DNA of 64,000 nucleotides from positions 647,515 through 711,514 of the forward strand of contig NZ_HG726020.1 of NCBI RefSeq assembly GCF_000499785.1, given 5' to 3'. This document shows positions 44,904 through 52,217 of the stretch, in pieces. The DNA comes from Bacteroides neonati (GTDB lineage: Bacteria; Bacteroidota; Bacteroidia; Bacteroidales; Bacteroidaceae). The stretch's first letter is position 1, and every line of letters starts with the position of its first letter. The notes below the pieces were generated by a model. That model saw only the letters and a list, made by a program, of their open reading frames with translations, ran no database searches and was not told the DNA's origin. The translations under genes were made by a program, and so were the position numbers.

Positions 44904-44952
44904 TACATTTGCACCATAAGAAACCCGACAGTGGGAACGGTGCACAGTTCCT
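44904..44952 (+). promoter_or_regulatory. Promoter box and leader hairpin of the replication module
   Basis: TACATTTGCAC (44904-44914) is a full TAnnTTTGnnC match about 60 bases upstream of the excisionase-like gene. The leader that follows contains a GGAAC/GTTCC hairpin (about 44935-44952) with loop GGTGCACA. The long leader for such a small gene hints at post-transcriptional control. Confidence 0.5.
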
Positions 44953-44973
44953 AAAGTCACAACATTAAGACTT

Positions 44974-45276
44974 ATGGATGAAAAAATTTTAGAGAAGCTT
45001 AATCAAATAGAAAGATACAGCCTTTTAGCAGCAAAGAATGTACTTTGCTTAGAAGATGTTGCAATGCTAACAGGATTGTCAAAATCATGGCTCTATAAAG
45101 CAACTTGCAATCATCTGATTCCTTTTTATAAGCCAAACGGAAAACAAATCTATTTTGATCGTACAGAGATTGAATCCTGGATGAAACAAAACAGGATTGC
45201 CACCGCTCAGGAAATAGATCAGCAAGCAACCACCTATGTAGTAACTGGGCGTATGCAGAAAGGAGGTGCAAAATGA
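44974..45276 (+). CDS. Excisionase/AlpA-like winged HTH protein
   Basis: 100 residues. The core NVLCLEDVAMLTGLSKSWLYKATCNHLIPFYKPNGKQIYFDRTEIESWM (about 23-71) is the MerR-like helix-turn-helix of the excisionase family: a helix pair recognising DNA, the wing NGKQIYF, and a C-terminal helix. Such proteins direct integrase toward excision or activate replication genes. Stop overlaps the next start (ATGA). Confidence 0.85.
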   Translation: MDEKILEKLNQIERYSLLAAKNVLCLEDVAMLTGLSKSWLYKATCNHLIPFYKPNGKQIYFDRTEIESWMKQNRIATAQEIDQQATTYVVTGRMQKGGAK

Positions 45277-45737
45277 TCCTCACAGACTACTATATGTTAG
45301 AACGTCTCCCTGAGTTCCTTAAAAACCGCACCCCTCGTTTTGACTGCACAGCCTCAACAGGTGAATATCCTCCTTTTGAAGATCTTGCAAGCAAAAGCCG
45401 TGTAAAACTATTTTTCTGTTACTTCAACGGTTTGCCCAACTCATTCAGCGAAAATGCCAGAAATAAGGCAGAAAGATGTATTACCAACACCAAAAACATA
45501 AGCAGTGTTTTTATTCCAGTCCTTAATAAGCATTGGCTGGGATATGGAGATGTAAAGGGTACTCAGGATGCTTTACTCTTTGCCTTTTCATGGGACTACT
45601 CCAGGATGGAAATATTTGTAGCCAGAGGTCATAAGAATAACCAAAAAAGACTATTCAACCTCCTTTACGACAACGAACTGATGGAGGATATGGATAAGTT
45701 AAGAAACCGAGCTGTTAACCTGGTAAATTCTAAGTAA
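45273..45737 (+). CDS. Unknown protein of the element replication module
   Basis: 154 residues, family not recognised. It has a compact alpha/beta composition with SSVFIPVLNKHWLGYGD and DALLFAFSWDYSRMEIFVARGHKNNQKRLFNLL, suggesting a small globular domain rather than a membrane protein; the C-terminus is a charged helix. Translationally coupled to the HTH gene before it and 1 base before the ATPase gene, so a role in replication or its control is likely but unproven. Confidence 0.65.
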   Translation: MILTDYYMLERLPEFLKNRTPRFDCTASTGEYPPFEDLASKSRVKLFFCYFNGLPNSFSENARNKAERCITNTKNISSVFIPVLNKHWLGYGDVKGTQDALLFAFSWDYSRMEIFVARGHKNNQKRLFNLLYDNELMEDMDKLRNRAVNLVNSK

Positions 45738-45738
45738 T

Positions 45739-46392
45739 ATGGACAATGAGCTGTTAGAGAAGTTTCAGGCTGTCCTGAATAAAAGAACAAATAGTAATGC
45801 TATAGAACGATTCAGAATTACCCAATTTGATGAACCGACTATATGTAATATGTTGATGCGGTGCTATCAGGCTAAGGTAGAAATGAGGAGAATTCACTTT
45901 GTAGCTGATGATAACACGAAACAAAACGTTTCCAAGGCTGCCAAATGGCTTACTGGTAATTATAAAGTAGGGCTTATCCTATATGGTGGTGTTGGCAATG
46001 GTAAAACAACACTTGCAAGATCAATTTGTGAACTCATCTCCATTCTCTTTAAAAAAGATGAATGGACTGGGAAAGGAGTAGTTAAGATTACTGCTTTAGA
46101 ACTCTCAAAAATGATGCTGGATAGTCCTGATCGGTATAATAAAATAAAAGATTGTGAATTACTTTTCATTGATGATATTGGGATTGAACCCGCCAGTGTG
46201 AAAAGTTGGGGAAATGAATGCTCTCCAGTAACAGAACTTATATACTCCAGGTACGACAAACAACTATTCACATTAGCAACATCCAATCTTAATGATGCTG
46301 AGCTGAAAGATCGGTATGGAATAAGGATTTCAGATCGTTTCAATGAAATGTTTGAGAAAGTGTATTTCCCTGGTAAAAGCTATAGAAAATAA
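45739..46392 (+). CDS. DnaC/IstB-like AAA+ ATPase (helicase loader)
   Basis: 217 residues with Walker A LILYGGVGNGKTTLARS (about 76-92), Walker B CELLFIDDIGIEP (about 138-150) and sensor-1 like TLATSNLNDAEL (about 176-187), followed by RFNEMFEKVYFPGKSYR. This is the plan of DnaC-type helicase loaders carried by phages and satellites to recruit the host DnaB helicase. Neighbouring replication-initiator-like gene supports the call. Confidence 0.88.
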   Translation: MDNELLEKFQAVLNKRTNSNAIERFRITQFDEPTICNMLMRCYQAKVEMRRIHFVADDNTKQNVSKAAKWLTGNYKVGLILYGGVGNGKTTLARSICELISILFKKDEWTGKGVVKITALELSKMMLDSPDRYNKIKDCELLFIDDIGIEPASVKSWGNECSPVTELIYSRYDKQLFTLATSNLNDAELKDRYGIRISDRFNEMFEKVYFPGKSYRK

Positions 46393-46399
46393 TTCTGAT

Positions 46400-47161
46400 A
46401 TGGAGGGATGGATAAAAATACATAGAAGCATAACATCCCATTGGATCTGGAATGATCCCTTAAAACTAAAGTGGTGGTTGGATATACTTATCACAGTAAA
46501 TCATACCCCCGCAAAAGTGAATATAGGGATGCAATTATATGAATGTGGGAGAGGTCAATCTATCATGAGTTTGAGTAATTGGGCTGATCGCTGGAAAGTA
46601 TCCAAAGACAAAGCCAGAAACTTCTTAGTACTATTAGAAAAAGATGGCATGATTATACATGAATCACTTGGAAAAACTACACGGATAACAGTCTGTAATT
46701 ATGATAGTTACCAGAGTGATTTACACGATAGCCAAACGATAATCCAACGATCAAACAACGATAGCCAAACGATAACTCACACAAACAAGAATGATAAGAA
46801 TAACAAGAATGATAATAATGATAAGAATATACCTAAAAAGGCTGGTTTTAGGAATAATTCAAATTGTGATTTATCATTTGTTCAAGAGGATTTTTTAGAA
46901 GTCTTTCAGTGCTGGCTGGAGTATAAAAAAGAAAGAAGAGAATCCTATAAAACCGAGGCTTCATTGCAAGCCTGCTATAAGAAGATCCTAAAGTTATCTG
47001 GAGAAAACGTAGAGAAAGCACACAAGATTATTGAGAACTCAATGGCAAATAACTGGGCTGGTTTATTCGAGCTTAAAGATTCACCAGGTAGATCTAACAA
47101 TTTTGAATCCACAAAAGACAATTTCTCAAACAACTCTGATGGATACGGGGATACATTGTAA
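46400..47161 (+). CDS. Replication initiator-like protein (winged helix, DnaD/phage O type)
   Basis: 253 residues from MEGWIKIHRS; an in-frame ATG at 46343 is inside the ATPase gene and rejected. The opening GWIKIHRSITSHWIWNDPLKLKWWLDILITVNH is the standard start of phage replisome-organiser proteins of Bacteroidota and Firmicutes; a winged helix follows (SLSNWADRWKVSKDKARNFLVLLEKDGMIIHE). A low-complexity Asn/Lys/Asp linker (about 133-155) leads to a C-terminal helical domain. It would bind the element's replication origin and the ATPase. The A/T-rich Asn/Lys-coding linker (about 46780-46830) could be the origin, as in lambdoid O genes. Confidence 0.8.
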   Translation: MEGWIKIHRSITSHWIWNDPLKLKWWLDILITVNHTPAKVNIGMQLYECGRGQSIMSLSNWADRWKVSKDKARNFLVLLEKDGMIIHESLGKTTRITVCNYDSYQSDLHDSQTIIQRSNNDSQTITHTNKNDKNNKNDNNDKNIPKKAGFRNNSNCDLSFVQEDFLEVFQCWLEYKKERRESYKTEASLQACYKKILKLSGENVEKAHKIIENSMANNWAGLFELKDSPGRSNNFESTKDNFSNNSDGYGDTL

Positions 47162-47180
47162 AACAACAAAAATTAGAAAA

Positions 47181-47414
47181 ATGGAAATAGAAGAAAGATT
47201 AAACGCTTTGGAGCAAAGATTTCAGGGCGTTGTGGCAGAAAAGGAAGCAAAGATTAAAGAGCTTGAAACCGAACTGTCAGGCTTGAAAGAAAAGCCAAAT
47301 GAGCAACAGGATCCAGAGGATGTATATGCTGATGAATTAGTAAAAAAATACTCAGTCCCAGCAGGATCCAAAGTAGGCACAACATCAAACGGTCACAAAA
47401 CGGCTGATTTTTGA
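47181..47414 (+). CDS. Small coiled-coil protein
   Basis: 77 residues from MEIEERLNAL, the first start with the coiled coil; a longer frame to 47031 overlaps the previous gene and is rejected. Residues 1-40 are a heptad coiled coil (LEQRFQGVVAEKEAKIKELETELSGLKEK), with a disordered tail. No family recognised. In this position it may be a scaffold or regulatory partner of the replication proteins. A 93-base gap follows. Confidence 0.6.
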   Translation: MEIEERLNALEQRFQGVVAEKEAKIKELETELSGLKEKPNEQQDPEDVYADELVKKYSVPAGSKVGTTSNGHKTADF

Positions 47415-47507
47415 CAGTATTAACTCCTGTAGGGCTTAAAATTATTTTGTTGGATAAAACCCATGTAGAAAAGGATAAATGCCATACAGGGCAAATTATT
47501 AAGAAAA

Positions 47508-48137
47508 ATGGAAGAAAGAATTTTAGTATATCGTGATAAGAAAGATGTAGAAGCTTATAAAAGCGACTATGAAAGAGCCAGAAATCACTCACAAAAGATC
47601 ATTGATTTCCTCAAAAATCAAAATATTGAGATAAGCCTTAATCTTGTTCGGTCTCTAATAAAGCAAAATTTCCCTGTTGCTCCGCTGATTCAAAATAGAG
47701 ATAAAGAAAAACTCCAGGGACTTCCAGAGGCTTTAAAAAAGGTAGTTGAATCCGATAACAATAAGGTAGTACAGGAATGCAATGAACTTATCCAGGCTGC
47801 TCAAAAATCCATGAGAGAAAACGATCAACATTATGTTGATTTTTCAAAATTAGATCTGGTTGATGGGATAGTTATCATAACCGATGAGGCTATTAAAGAG
47901 GCTGAGGATCTTGGATCTATTTATGTAGATACCGACAACAGAAAAAAGGTTTATGAAAAGGCTTTAGCTGCTAAAAAAGCCCTGGAGGAATTGGATCAGA
48001 CAATCAAAGAGGTTTATTGTGATTCTGATCCTGTTCGTGGTATTGCTCCACGTAGAGGTCAAGGGGCACGGATCCTAAACGTTGACTATGATGGAGAGGT
48101 GGAACTTGATGGCTATTTCCTCAAATATATTCAGTAA
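47508..48137 (+). CDS. Unknown helical protein of the element
   Basis: 209 residues, unrecognised. The first 150 residues are predicted helical and charged (YKSDYERARNHSQKIIDFLKNQ, LPEALKKVVESDNNKVVQECNELIQAAQKSM); the last 30 end in a beta-like segment GQGARILNVDYDGEVELDGYFLKYI. No membrane segment or signal. Followed at once by a hairpin at 48142-48163. Confidence 0.6.
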   Translation: MEERILVYRDKKDVEAYKSDYERARNHSQKIIDFLKNQNIEISLNLVRSLIKQNFPVAPLIQNRDKEKLQGLPEALKKVVESDNNKVVQECNELIQAAQKSMRENDQHYVDFSKLDLVDGIVIITDEAIKEAEDLGSIYVDTDNRKKVYEKALAAKKALEELDQTIKEVYCDSDPVRGIAPRRGQGARILNVDYDGEVELDGYFLKYIQ

Positions 48138-48141
48138 AACA

Positions 48142-48193
48142 GATGGGGGCTTAGGCTCCCATCGTTGGAAAACGATATTAAAACGATATTAAC
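48142..48193. promoter_or_regulatory. Hairpin and ACGATATTAA repeats between two element modules
   Basis: GATGGG (48142-48147) pairs with CCCATC (48158-48163) directly after a stop codon. Then ACGATATTAA occurs at 48172 and 48183, an 11-bp period, immediately before the ATG at 48195. This is the only structured gap inside the downstream half and separates replication-type from packaging/tail-type genes, so a switch or promoter is plausible; no clear -7 box is seen. Confidence 0.4.
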
Positions 48194-48194
48194 G

Positions 48195-48662
48195 ATGGAA
48201 AAGAATAAAAAAGGATTTCAGCCTGGGCACAATCTGGGAGTAACCTTTTCCTCTACCAGACAACCTAAAAACAGAGGCAGAAAACCAGCTTTGTACAAGC
48301 AACTCCTAAAGACTACAGATATACGTGTAGAGATTGAGCTAAGCAAAGAAGACTACTATAAGGTAATCCGCTATCTAATGGAACGTACACCAGGTGAACT
48401 AAAGAGAATAGCTAAAGATGAAAATATCCCTGTTTGGGTATCGAATATCATTAGTGCCATCTTTATGGATGTGAAAGCTGGTAGGATCAACACACTCAAC
48501 ACTGTTTTTGATCGCTTGTTTGGTAAACCGACTCAGGTTATTGAGGGTGAAATAGAGAGCACGGTTAATCATAATATTGAGGTGGATGTATCTATTCTTA
48601 CTACTGAGGAGCTGCTACAGTACAATGTACTCCTGGAGAAAATTAGAGAAAACAGTAAATAA
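48195..48662 (+). CDS. Small terminase-like / DUF5681-like DNA-binding protein
   Basis: 155 residues from MEKNKKGFQPGHN; a start at 48165 would put the repeat region inside the protein. A basic N-terminus (KNKKGFQPGHNLG..TRQPKNRGRKPALYKQLLK) resembles the GRPKG-type opening of phage small terminase and DUF5681 proteins, and NTLNTVFDRLFGKPTQVIEGEIE is the phrase with which those proteins commonly close. Small terminases recognise packaging sites. If right, it is the element's own packaging specificity factor, as in SaPI-type satellites. No large terminase gene is present. Confidence 0.5.
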   Translation: MEKNKKGFQPGHNLGVTFSSTRQPKNRGRKPALYKQLLKTTDIRVEIELSKEDYYKVIRYLMERTPGELKRIAKDENIPVWVSNIISAIFMDVKAGRINTLNTVFDRLFGKPTQVIEGEIESTVNHNIEVDVSILTTEELLQYNVLLEKIRENSK

Positions 48663-48682
48663 CAATCTAAAAAACAATTTAT

Positions 48683-48907
48683 ATGGCAAATGAAATAAAT
48701 GGAACCTTAATAGAGCGTTGTGCAAATTTCAACATTTTCCAAGCTGAATATAATGGCTATCCAATTGTCTATCGGGTGTGGAAAAATAGAAAGGTTGAAT
48801 TTAAGGTTACCGAAGATCTTGTAAACGCTGGACTTGCAATAGTAGTAGAACCAGGAGTTTTAGAAAGTAATAAAGAGTATTGGATAGATCCAACCAGAAG
48901 AGGATAG
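48683..48907 (+). CDS. Small protein of the tail-like module
   Basis: 74 residues, unrecognised, beta-rich (YNGYPIVYRVWKNRKVEFKVTEDLV), no signal or membrane segment. It precedes the fibre-like gene by 4 bases and may be a small structural or chaperone protein. Confidence 0.55.
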   Translation: MANEINGTLIERCANFNIFQAEYNGYPIVYRVWKNRKVEFKVTEDLVNAGLAIVVEPGVLESNKEYWIDPTRRG

Positions 48908-48911
48908 TAAT

Positions 48912-49634
48912 ATGGCTATAACAAGAATAACATTAGATGCTAAAACGCCTGAGATTCTACTTGAATCCACGACTACTGGTGGTTTATATGGTGAAGATGG
49001 TACAGAATCATCTGACATAAAGATAAACGCCAGTGAGGGAGTTATGGAAGCAAGAAACAACAATGGTGTAGCGCAAGTTTCTGCCTCTGGAGTGTTTTGC
49101 AATAATGCTGGGACACAAGCAGTGGCAGCCTCAACAGGAATTGAGAGAAAGGCTGCTATTGTGGGGCTTGGATATGGAACGGTCAATAAATATGATTGGG
49201 AGAATGAAAACTTTATAGCTGGTGTATATGGCTATTCAAGCAACAGCGGTACAGCTCCAGCTTATGGCGGTTTTTTCCAGGATATATTAATCTCTGGATT
49301 GATCCTAAAAAGTATATCTGTATCTGATAGCTCAGGAACAGTCTATTTGTCTAAATCTGACAGTTTCATTCTGGGGCTAACAAATAGCGGGGTTACAAAA
49401 ACTCTTTACCTCCCTAATGATGGTATAATCGGCAGAACAATCCTGGCAAAACAAATAGGTCAAGGAACAATCAGGTTCTATCCCCGATCAGGTCAATATA
49501 TCCATGATGATAGCACTCAAAACGATTATTATGATATTCCTGAGGGATGGTTAGGAATATTCATGTTTACTCGGTTCAATCTAAATGGATCAACAAGAGA
49601 TGTGTGGACAGTTAGCATGTGTAAATTCAGATAA
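48912..49634 (+). CDS. Phage tail fibre/adhesin-like protein
   Basis: 240 residues, beta-rich with Gly/Ser/Asn-rich turns. The start (ITRITLDAKTPEILLESTTTGGLYGEDGTESSDIKINASEGVMEARNNNGVAQVSASGVFCNNAGTQA) is like the repeat stalk of trimeric fibres; the rest forms a compact beta-domain (TKTLYLPNDGIIGRTILAKQIGQGTIRFYPRSGQYIHDDS). Fits a receptor-binding or fibre tip subunit by composition and position; no specific family recognised. Confidence 0.55.
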   Translation: MAITRITLDAKTPEILLESTTTGGLYGEDGTESSDIKINASEGVMEARNNNGVAQVSASGVFCNNAGTQAVAASTGIERKAAIVGLGYGTVNKYDWENENFIAGVYGYSSNSGTAPAYGGFFQDILISGLILKSISVSDSSGTVYLSKSDSFILGLTNSGVTKTLYLPNDGIIGRTILAKQIGQGTIRFYPRSGQYIHDDSTQNDYYDIPEGWLGIFMFTRFNLNGSTRDVWTVSMCKFR

Positions 49635-49636
49635 TT

Positions 49637-50098
49637 ATGGTAGAATACGGTTATATAGAAAACGGCTATCTAATATCTAAGATATTGAAGCCAGAAACTG
49701 AAAATTATAAAGATGAAGAAACAGGGTATATTAAAACCAGAACAATCTCCATCAATGAACAAATTGAGCAGTTAGATTGCATTTGGAAGCCTGTGGCTCC
49801 TATTGATGAAGATAAGAGAAAATGTGAGGATGGCTATATCATACGCCTGGTGCCCTATGATGCAGCAGATCACATAGATTATGAGTATCAGAAAGTCCTG
49901 GATGTTCAAAAGATCAGAAAGGACATAGCAGTACAAAGAGAGTTTTTAGATAGCACCGACTATCAAATAACAAAATGCAATGAGGCTTATATGTTAGGTG
50001 ATCCTCTCCCCTATGATCTTAAGGCTCTCCACATCGAGAGACAGACTGCCAGGGACAAAATCAATGAGTTAGAAACAATTTTAAATCAAGCAAAATGA
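49637..50098 (+). CDS. Tail-module protein, tail-fibre-assembly-like
   Basis: 153 residues. N-terminal VEYGYIENGYLISKILKPE and a C-terminal coiled coil (QKVLDVQKIRKDIAVQREFLDSTDYQITKCNEAYMLGDPLPYDLKALHIERQTARDKINELETIL). The DYQITKC..GD arrangement recalls the short C-terminal helical segment seen in many phage tail proteins and fibre-assembly chaperones. Starts 2 bases after the fibre-like gene and overlaps the next by 4 bases. Confidence 0.55.
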   Translation: MVEYGYIENGYLISKILKPETENYKDEETGYIKTRTISINEQIEQLDCIWKPVAPIDEDKRKCEDGYIIRLVPYDAADHIDYEYQKVLDVQKIRKDIAVQREFLDSTDYQITKCNEAYMLGDPLPYDLKALHIERQTARDKINELETILNQAK

Positions 50099-50550
50099 AA
50101 GAGTTTATTAGATATGGTTGTAATAATTACTATGAGACATTAGTAGTTGATGATGAGGCTGCTGAGGCTGCTGGTGTAGAGATCTCTATTCCTGATGGAT
50201 TTAAGCCATTGGTAAAACTGGAAGATAACAGACCAGATCCAGAGAATCCCCGTTATGTAAAACTAATCTTTCAGGAGGATAAAGTATATTATAAGCCATA
50301 CGACCAGCTATTAGAGGTTAGTGCTGATAATGTACATGTAGTTCCATTAGATCAGTTCTTATATGTTGATCTTTCCTATGATTTAGCAACTCCTACAGAA
50401 GAAATACAAAACGACATGAAAGAATATTTGTCTCTGTGGCTTTCTCCAGAGTATCAAGCATGGCGTACTAAGGTAGCTAATGAGGACTACTTACCAAAAA
50501 TACTGCAAAATCCCCAGGGAAATGCTTTAACTGCTGAGGAAAAAGTATAA
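50095..50550 (+). CDS. Last gene of the element, unknown
   Basis: 151 residues, acidic, beta-rich N-terminal half (YETLVVDDEAAEAAGVEISIPDGFKPLVKLEDN) and a helical tail (TEEIQNDMKEYLSLWLSPEYQAWRTKVANEDYLPKIL). No recognised family. Translationally coupled (ATGA) to the preceding gene. Probably part of the same tail-type set. Ends 11 bases before the right arm-type repeat. Confidence 0.55.
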   Translation: MKEFIRYGCNNYYETLVVDDEAAEAAGVEISIPDGFKPLVKLEDNRPDPENPRYVKLIFQEDKVYYKPYDQLLEVSADNVHVVPLDQFLYVDLSYDLATPTEEIQNDMKEYLSLWLSPEYQAWRTKVANEDYLPKILQNPQGNALTAEEKV

Positions 50551-50561
50551 AAACGTCCTGT

Positions 50562-50581
50562 TTTGTCACTGGGTTGTCTCC
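50562..50581. repeat. Arm-type repeat, right end of element
   Basis: TTTGTCACT (50562-50570) followed 11 bases on by GTTGTCTCC (50573-50581), repeating the tandem layout of 42843-42862; the 18 bases from 50561 match 42842-42859 at 16/18. Same orientation as the left copy. Marks the right end of the element to within a few hundred bases. Confidence 0.6.
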
Positions 50582-50722
50582 AGAAGCAAATACTATTTGC
50601 ATTATAATCTAAGAATCAAAGTAATAACATATATTTTTCACATTCTTATAAAGGAAATAAGAAGCAATAAATTAAAAATAAAAGGTATAAACATCTATAA
50701 AGAGTGTAGGTGTGTGCTTCCC

Positions 50723-50767
50723 TGTTTGCTTTCCTTTAAAACAGTCCGATTTAAAGGAAAGCAAACA
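50723..50767. terminator. Perfect 18-bp inverted repeat
   Basis: TGTTTGCTTTCCTTTAAA (50723-50740) and its exact complement (50750-50767) flank a 9-base loop. It lies downstream of the element's last gene and upstream of the hipB relic in a 720-bp non-coding strip. Most likely a terminator for the element's long transcript, although the arms are long and there is no T-run. Confidence 0.5.
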
Positions 50768-50853
50768 TATCGACTAAACAAATATATGCAGAGTTGGTGA
50801 GCGAGAAGAAACGTGGGGCGGCAAATAAGATCTTGCTGAAATAAAAGAGATAA

Positions 50854-50887
50854 TGTTCGCAATAATGAACAAATCAGATTAACTTTG
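50854..50887 (+). promoter_or_regulatory. Relic operator and promoter of the hipB-like gene
   Basis: An inverted repeat TGTTC-N8-GAACA (50854-50871) sits 8 bases before TAACTTTG (50880-50887), a TAnnTTTG box. This is the autoregulated operator-promoter layout of HipB-type antitoxins and points at the broken gene that follows. Confidence 0.5.
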
Positions 50888-50941
50888 CGTATAATTAGAG
50901 GCTTTACCATATTGAAAAAAGCTTTATTTCTTAACTAACAG

Positions 50942-51216
50942 CATACCCCGACAGCTTTGGGGAAGAATATCAAATATGTACGTCTTCGTCCAGATTTCTC
51001 TTCGGAGCAGATTGCAGAAGGCGCAGGAGTATCACCAAACACACTCATCAAGATTGAAAAAGGAGATGAGGGTATTGCTGTCGGGTATTATTCTCATGTG
51101 CTGGCTGTGCTTGGATTAGATAAATATCTGATATTGATTAAAAAAGGATGATAAACTTGGTCACAGCTTGCAAAATAACAAAATTAACTGTAAAAGAACG
51201 AGCTTCAAAGAAGTAG
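50942..51216 (+). pseudogene. Broken HipB-like XRE antitoxin gene
   Basis: Translation from about 50945 reads HTPTALGKNIKYVRLRPDF then SSEQIAEGAGVSPNTLIKIEKGDEGIAVGYYSHVLAVLGLDKYLILIKK, an XRE helix-turn-helix of the HipB partner type. The start codon is missing (an in-frame stop lies just upstream, at about 50935-50937); after residue about 70 a frameshift is needed to continue DDKLGHSLQN, and a second shift restores KLTVKERASKK and a stop at 51214-51216. A TTG at 50957 could allow a 64-residue remnant, but the family C-terminus is lost. No HipA toxin follows. Confidence 0.75.
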
Positions 51217-51269
51217 AAAATGCCACAGAGTAAAGATATAAGATTAAAGAAAAACTATAAATTACATCT

Positions 51270-52217
51270 ATGAAATCATTTATAATCATATTTGCTATCG
51301 CATTATTTTGGACAGGATGCAAAGAGCAAGACCAAGATATCAACTTAAAATACAGCGATCCTCAATTGTGGTATCGCAACGCAAACAAAGCAGGCAACAA
51401 GAGCTTTGATGTGTTTTATTTGTTACCTACTTGTGTTTGGGACCGGGTAGACACCAATGGCGACACCCTACACTATGCCGACCCTCAGCTCTTCAGTGAT
51501 AGAGAGGCCATGCAACCATCATTCGAACTTGCCGAGCAGATATTTGGTCACGATGCAAATTTCTACTCACCTTACTATCGGCAACTTGCACTTCAGTCAT
51601 GGCGTTCAGATTCGCTTGTCAATGCTAGATTCCCGCACGCTTTTGATGATGTAAAGCAAGCTTTTGATTACTATATGAAGAGTGTAAATAATGGTCGTCC
51701 ATTTGTTTTGGCTGGTTTTAGCCAAGGCGGTAAATGTGTGGTTGAGCTACTAAAAACACTTAGTAACGAACAATGTAGACAACTAGTTGCGGCCTACGTT
51801 ATTGGATACAAGGTGACAGCTTTAGATACATTAAATTACAAACAAATCAAACCTGCCACTAGCGAAAAAGATTTAGGAGTAACAATTTGCTACAACTCTG
51901 TGGCAAGCGCAGATGCAATTTGTCCTGTACTCTACCCTAGTGTGTTTTGTATTAATCCGATTAATTGGTCGACATCCACTACGCAAGCCACACTAAACGA
52001 TAGCGTTACTATTCACATCAACAAACAGTATAATGTGTTAGTCCTTGATGGTTTTAATCCCGATAATTATTATCTTAAGTCTTTAGATTTTCTATTTAAA
52101 AAGGGCAATTATCATCTTCAGGAGCTAAGTTTTTACCATCAAAATCTTTCTGAAAACGTAAAGACTCGTTTTCAAACATTTAGCTCAAAGAAATCAGAAA
52201 CTCCTGTCGGCATGTAG
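51270..52217 (+). CDS. DUF3089 alpha/beta-hydrolase-like lipoprotein
   Basis: 315 residues. Short signal peptide with lipobox WTGC (Cys17). DUF3089 pattern FDVFYLLPTCVWDR, FYSPYYRQLALQ, HAFDDVKQAFDYYMKSVNNGRPFVLAGFSQGGKCVVELLK; the GFSQGG motif (about 150-155) is a nucleophile elbow of the alpha/beta-hydrolase type. Substrate unknown; probably a surface or periplasmic esterase or peptidase-like enzyme. It stands alone in a decayed region between the element and pheS. Confidence 0.8.
   Translation: MKSFIIIFAIALFWTGCKEQDQDINLKYSDPQLWYRNANKAGNKSFDVFYLLPTCVWDRVDTNGDTLHYADPQLFSDREAMQPSFELAEQIFGHDANFYSPYYRQLALQSWRSDSLVNARFPHAFDDVKQAFDYYMKSVNNGRPFVLAGFSQGGKCVVELLKTLSNEQCRQLVAAYVIGYKVTALDTLNYKQIKPATSEKDLGVTICYNSVASADAICPVLYPSVFCINPINWSTSTTQATLNDSVTIHINKQYNVLVLDGFNPDNYYLKSLDFLFKKGNYHLQELSFYHQNLSENVKTRFQTFSSKKSETPVGM

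Larger units (their letters stand above)
42697..50620 (+). mobile_element. Integrated phage-satellite-like element (or reduced prophage) at mnmE
   Basis: About 7.9 kb with 13 genes, all on the plus strand and mostly separated by only a few bases: integrase, unknown, excisionase-like, unknown, DnaC-like ATPase, replication initiator-like, coiled coil, unknown, small-terminase-like, three or four tail/adhesin-type genes. No capsid, portal, large terminase, tape-measure or lysis gene is recognised. Tandem TTTGTCACT-type repeats lie just inside both ends (42843 and 50562). The right boundary is approximate (50.58-50.93 kb) because no convincing long direct repeat was found. Confidence 0.7.

Noticed and set aside
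42610..50660. TATTTTTCANATT shared by the mnmE 3' end (about 42611) and the right junction (about 50630) as an attachment core
   Set aside because: 12 of 13 bases in AT-rich DNA is expected by chance at this search size, and the flanks do not continue the match; TTTGCATT (42670s and 50590s) is equally weak.
50597..50800. 67-residue open frame right of the element
   Set aside because: Runs through the perfect 18-bp inverted repeat and has no protein-like features.
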